A stretch of 64,000 nucleotides of DNA. Source: Comamonadaceae bacterium (lineage in GTDB: Bacteria > Pseudomonadota > Gammaproteobacteria > Burkholderiales > Burkholderiaceae_C). This document shows positions 62,604-64,000 of this stretch, one piece after another. The first letter of the stretch is position 1; each line of letters opens with the position of its first letter. A program made the translations under genes and the position numbers. Where the stretch lies: assembly GCA_947443645.1 (NCBI GenBank), contig CANEXF010000003.1, positions 178,122 through 242,121 of the forward strand, given 5' to 3'. The notes beneath the pieces are model-generated. The model ran no database searches. It saw only the letters and a list, made by a program, of their open reading frames with translations, and was not told where the DNA came from.

Positions 62604-64000
62604 ATGAACACTTCAACGATTATTTTCCGCGCTGGGCTCGCAGCCTTGGCATCGCTCACGTTTGCCGCCCTCGCTGATGCACAAACAGCAGCGATCACCG
62701 CGCCCGACGCCGTCTTCAGCGTGCAAGTCGATGGCCAGCACGCATGGGTTCGCGCCCTGACCCACGCCGGGCGCTGCCCTGACATTACCTGGGACGACAA
62801 GCCAGCGCAAACCATGGCGCTGCGCGCCCCGGCGCAGACGATTGCGGCGCGCGCCGACGCCAGTCAAACCGACAGCAAGCCGGCAGTGTTTGGTGTCCAG
62901 ACCTGCGAGGCCGCCTGGCCCGCAAATGCGAAAAAAGCCAGTATTGCAGGCAAGGAACTGAAAGCGCCAGCGCCTGACATCCAACGCATCGTCATCATTG
63001 CCGATACCGGTTGCCGCATGAAGGGCTCGGAGAATGCCTTCCAGGAATGCAATGACTTGGCAAAGTGGCCGTTTGCACAAGTGGCGCAGAGCGCTGCAGC
63101 AAAAAACCCGGACCTGGTGATTCACATCGGCGACGTTCACTACCGCGAAAGCCCCTGCCCTGCCGGCAATGCCGGCTGCGCAGGCGCTGCATGGGGCTAT
63201 GGCTATGACGCCTGGCAGGCAGATTTTTTCAAACCCGCCGCACCGCTTCTGGCCGCTGCGCCCTGGGTGTTTATACGCGGCAATCACGAGGCCTGCTTTC
63301 GGGCCGGTCAGGGCTGGTTCCGCTTTCTCGACGCCCAGCCCTGGAGCGAAGCGCGTTCGTGCAATCAACCCGCGCTGGACGCAGAGGCCGATTACAGCGA
63401 GCCGTACGCAGTGGCTATCAGCCCGCAAACCCAACTGCTGGTGTTTGACTCGGCAAAAACCAGCGGCAAGCCTTTCGGCCCCAAAGACCCGGCTTATGCC
63501 AAGTACCAGGCCCAGCTGCAGACGGTGCAGCAGCTGGCCCTGCAAAAGCCGCAGAGTTTTTTCTTGAGCCACCACCCCCTGCTGGCCGTCGCACCATCGC
63601 GTAACACGCGTCAGCTCAAGGACGGCGGCAATGCAGGCCTGCTGTCGGCCTTTGAGCCCCTGTATCCCCAGCGCCTGTTGCCTGAAGGCGTGGACGCCAG
63701 CATGCATGGCCACCTGCATTTTTTCGAAGCCATCAGTTTTAAAACTCCACACCCCGCATCGCTGGTCATGGGCAACTCCGGATCAGCCAACGAGGCAGGC
63801 TTGCCAACCAGCTTCACGTCAGGCGAGAAATTGCACCGCACAGCGATCATCGAAGACTATGCAGCGACCGCCGCTTACGGCTTTGCCACGCTGGACAAAA
63901 TCAGCGCAGCAGGTCACAGCCGCTGGTTGCTGACCGAATATGACATCGAGGGCGAAGCCGTTTTCAGCTGCACGCTTGAAAACGGCAAGAGCAAATGCAC
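62604..64000 (+). CDS. Secreted calcineurin-like metallophosphoesterase, 3' end beyond the window
   Basis: At least 465 residues; runs off the right edge. A signal peptide ends ALADAQT. Dimetal phosphoesterase motifs appear in order: IADTGC, HIGDVHYRE, IRGNHEA, LSHHPLL and HGHLHFFE. The central part (residues about 30-130) carries a distinct Cys pair (GRCPDITW ... VQTCEAAW). Follows tonB by 64 bases. It would release phosphate or a dephosphorylated ligand in the periplasm or outside, consistent with joint use with the TonB-dependent receptor (inference). Confidence 0.85.
   Translation, partial: MNTSTIIFRAGLAALASLTFAALADAQTAAITAPDAVFSVQVDGQHAWVRALTHAGRCPDITWDDKPAQTMALRAPAQTIAARADASQTDSKPAVFGVQTCEAAWPANAKKASIAGKELKAPAPDIQRIVIIADTGCRMKGSENAFQECNDLAKWPFAQVAQSAAAKNPDLVIHIGDVHYRESPCPAGNAGCAGAAWGYGYDAWQADFFKPAAPLLAAAPWVFIRGNHEACFRAGQGWFRFLDAQPWSEARSCNQPALDAEADYSEPYAVAISPQTQLLVFDSAKTSGKPFGPKDPAYAKYQAQLQTVQQLALQKPQSFFLSHHPLLAVAPSRNTRQLKDGGNAGLLSAFEPLYPQRLLPEGVDASMHGHLHFFEAISFKTPHPASLVMGNSGSANEAGLPTSFTSGEKLHRTAIIEDYAATAAYGFATLDKISAAGHSRWLLTEYDIEGEAVFSCTLENGKSKC

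Overview
The window is chromosomal DNA of a Gram-negative betaproteobacterium, most likely in the Comamonadaceae (Polaromonas/Rhodoferax/Variovorax type). The inference rests on gene order (pilMNOPQ-aroK diverging from mrcA; cyaY/lptM/lysA; resB-ccsA with a dicluster cytochrome c), a Bug-type tripartite tricarboxylate binding protein, and short dispersed palindromic repeats containing TAGCTGCTCGCGCCCGT. I see no rRNA, tRNA, CRISPR array or transposase gene. Most of the window is dense housekeeping sequence.

Layout. 0-5.6 kb: the type IV pilus assembly operon pilM-N-O-P-Q on the minus strand, then a terminator and the start of aroK. 5.9-10.2 kb: mrcA, cyaY, lptM, lysA. 10.3-16.6 kb: msrQ/msrP (periplasmic methionine sulfoxide repair), ccsA/resB (cytochrome c maturation) and a dihaem cytochrome c. 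16.8-21.5 kb: engB, two tandem lipid A acyltransferase-like genes, metK with a structured leader, and behind metK a second, degenerate metK 3' end. 21.7-24.8 kb: a desaturase, a universal stress protein and a beta-CASP RNase. 24.9-27.2 kb: groES-groEL with a perfect CIRCE operator and a terminator. 27.3-35.4 kb: an orphan ABC binding lipoprotein, pgi, tal diverging from zwf, a parDE module, a DUF3047 lipoprotein and a porin. 35.7-43.7 kb: coq7, osmC, a candidate small RNA or attenuator, ilvA, a CWC Cys-rich protein, and a 5'-nucleotidase / ABC transporter / MFS operon. 43.7-44.5 kb: a gene-free nested inverted-repeat element.

44.5-64 kb is more accessory. After queC comes a four-gene unit (Bug binding protein, LeuC-like and LeuD-like dehydratase subunits, isocitrate-lyase/PEP-mutase-family lyase) that looks like uptake, hydration and C-C cleavage of a branched di- or tricarboxylate. 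Next are an MgtC/DUF4010 membrane protein, LigAB-type extradiol dioxygenase subunits with a divergent LysR regulator, glmU, a DUF6279-like lipoprotein, a BLUF photoreceptor whose key flavin glutamine is a glutamate, and two metallo-beta-lactamase-fold proteins, one with a degenerate metal site. The window ends in a TonB-dependent receptor-exbB-exbD-tonB operon followed by a secreted metallophosphoesterase that runs off the edge.

The observations most worth follow-up are the metK 3' scar, the BLUF Gln-to-Glu substitution, the Bug-LeuCD-lyase module, the candidate RNA upstream of ilvA, the in-frame repeat inside pgi, and the TonB/phosphoesterase locus.
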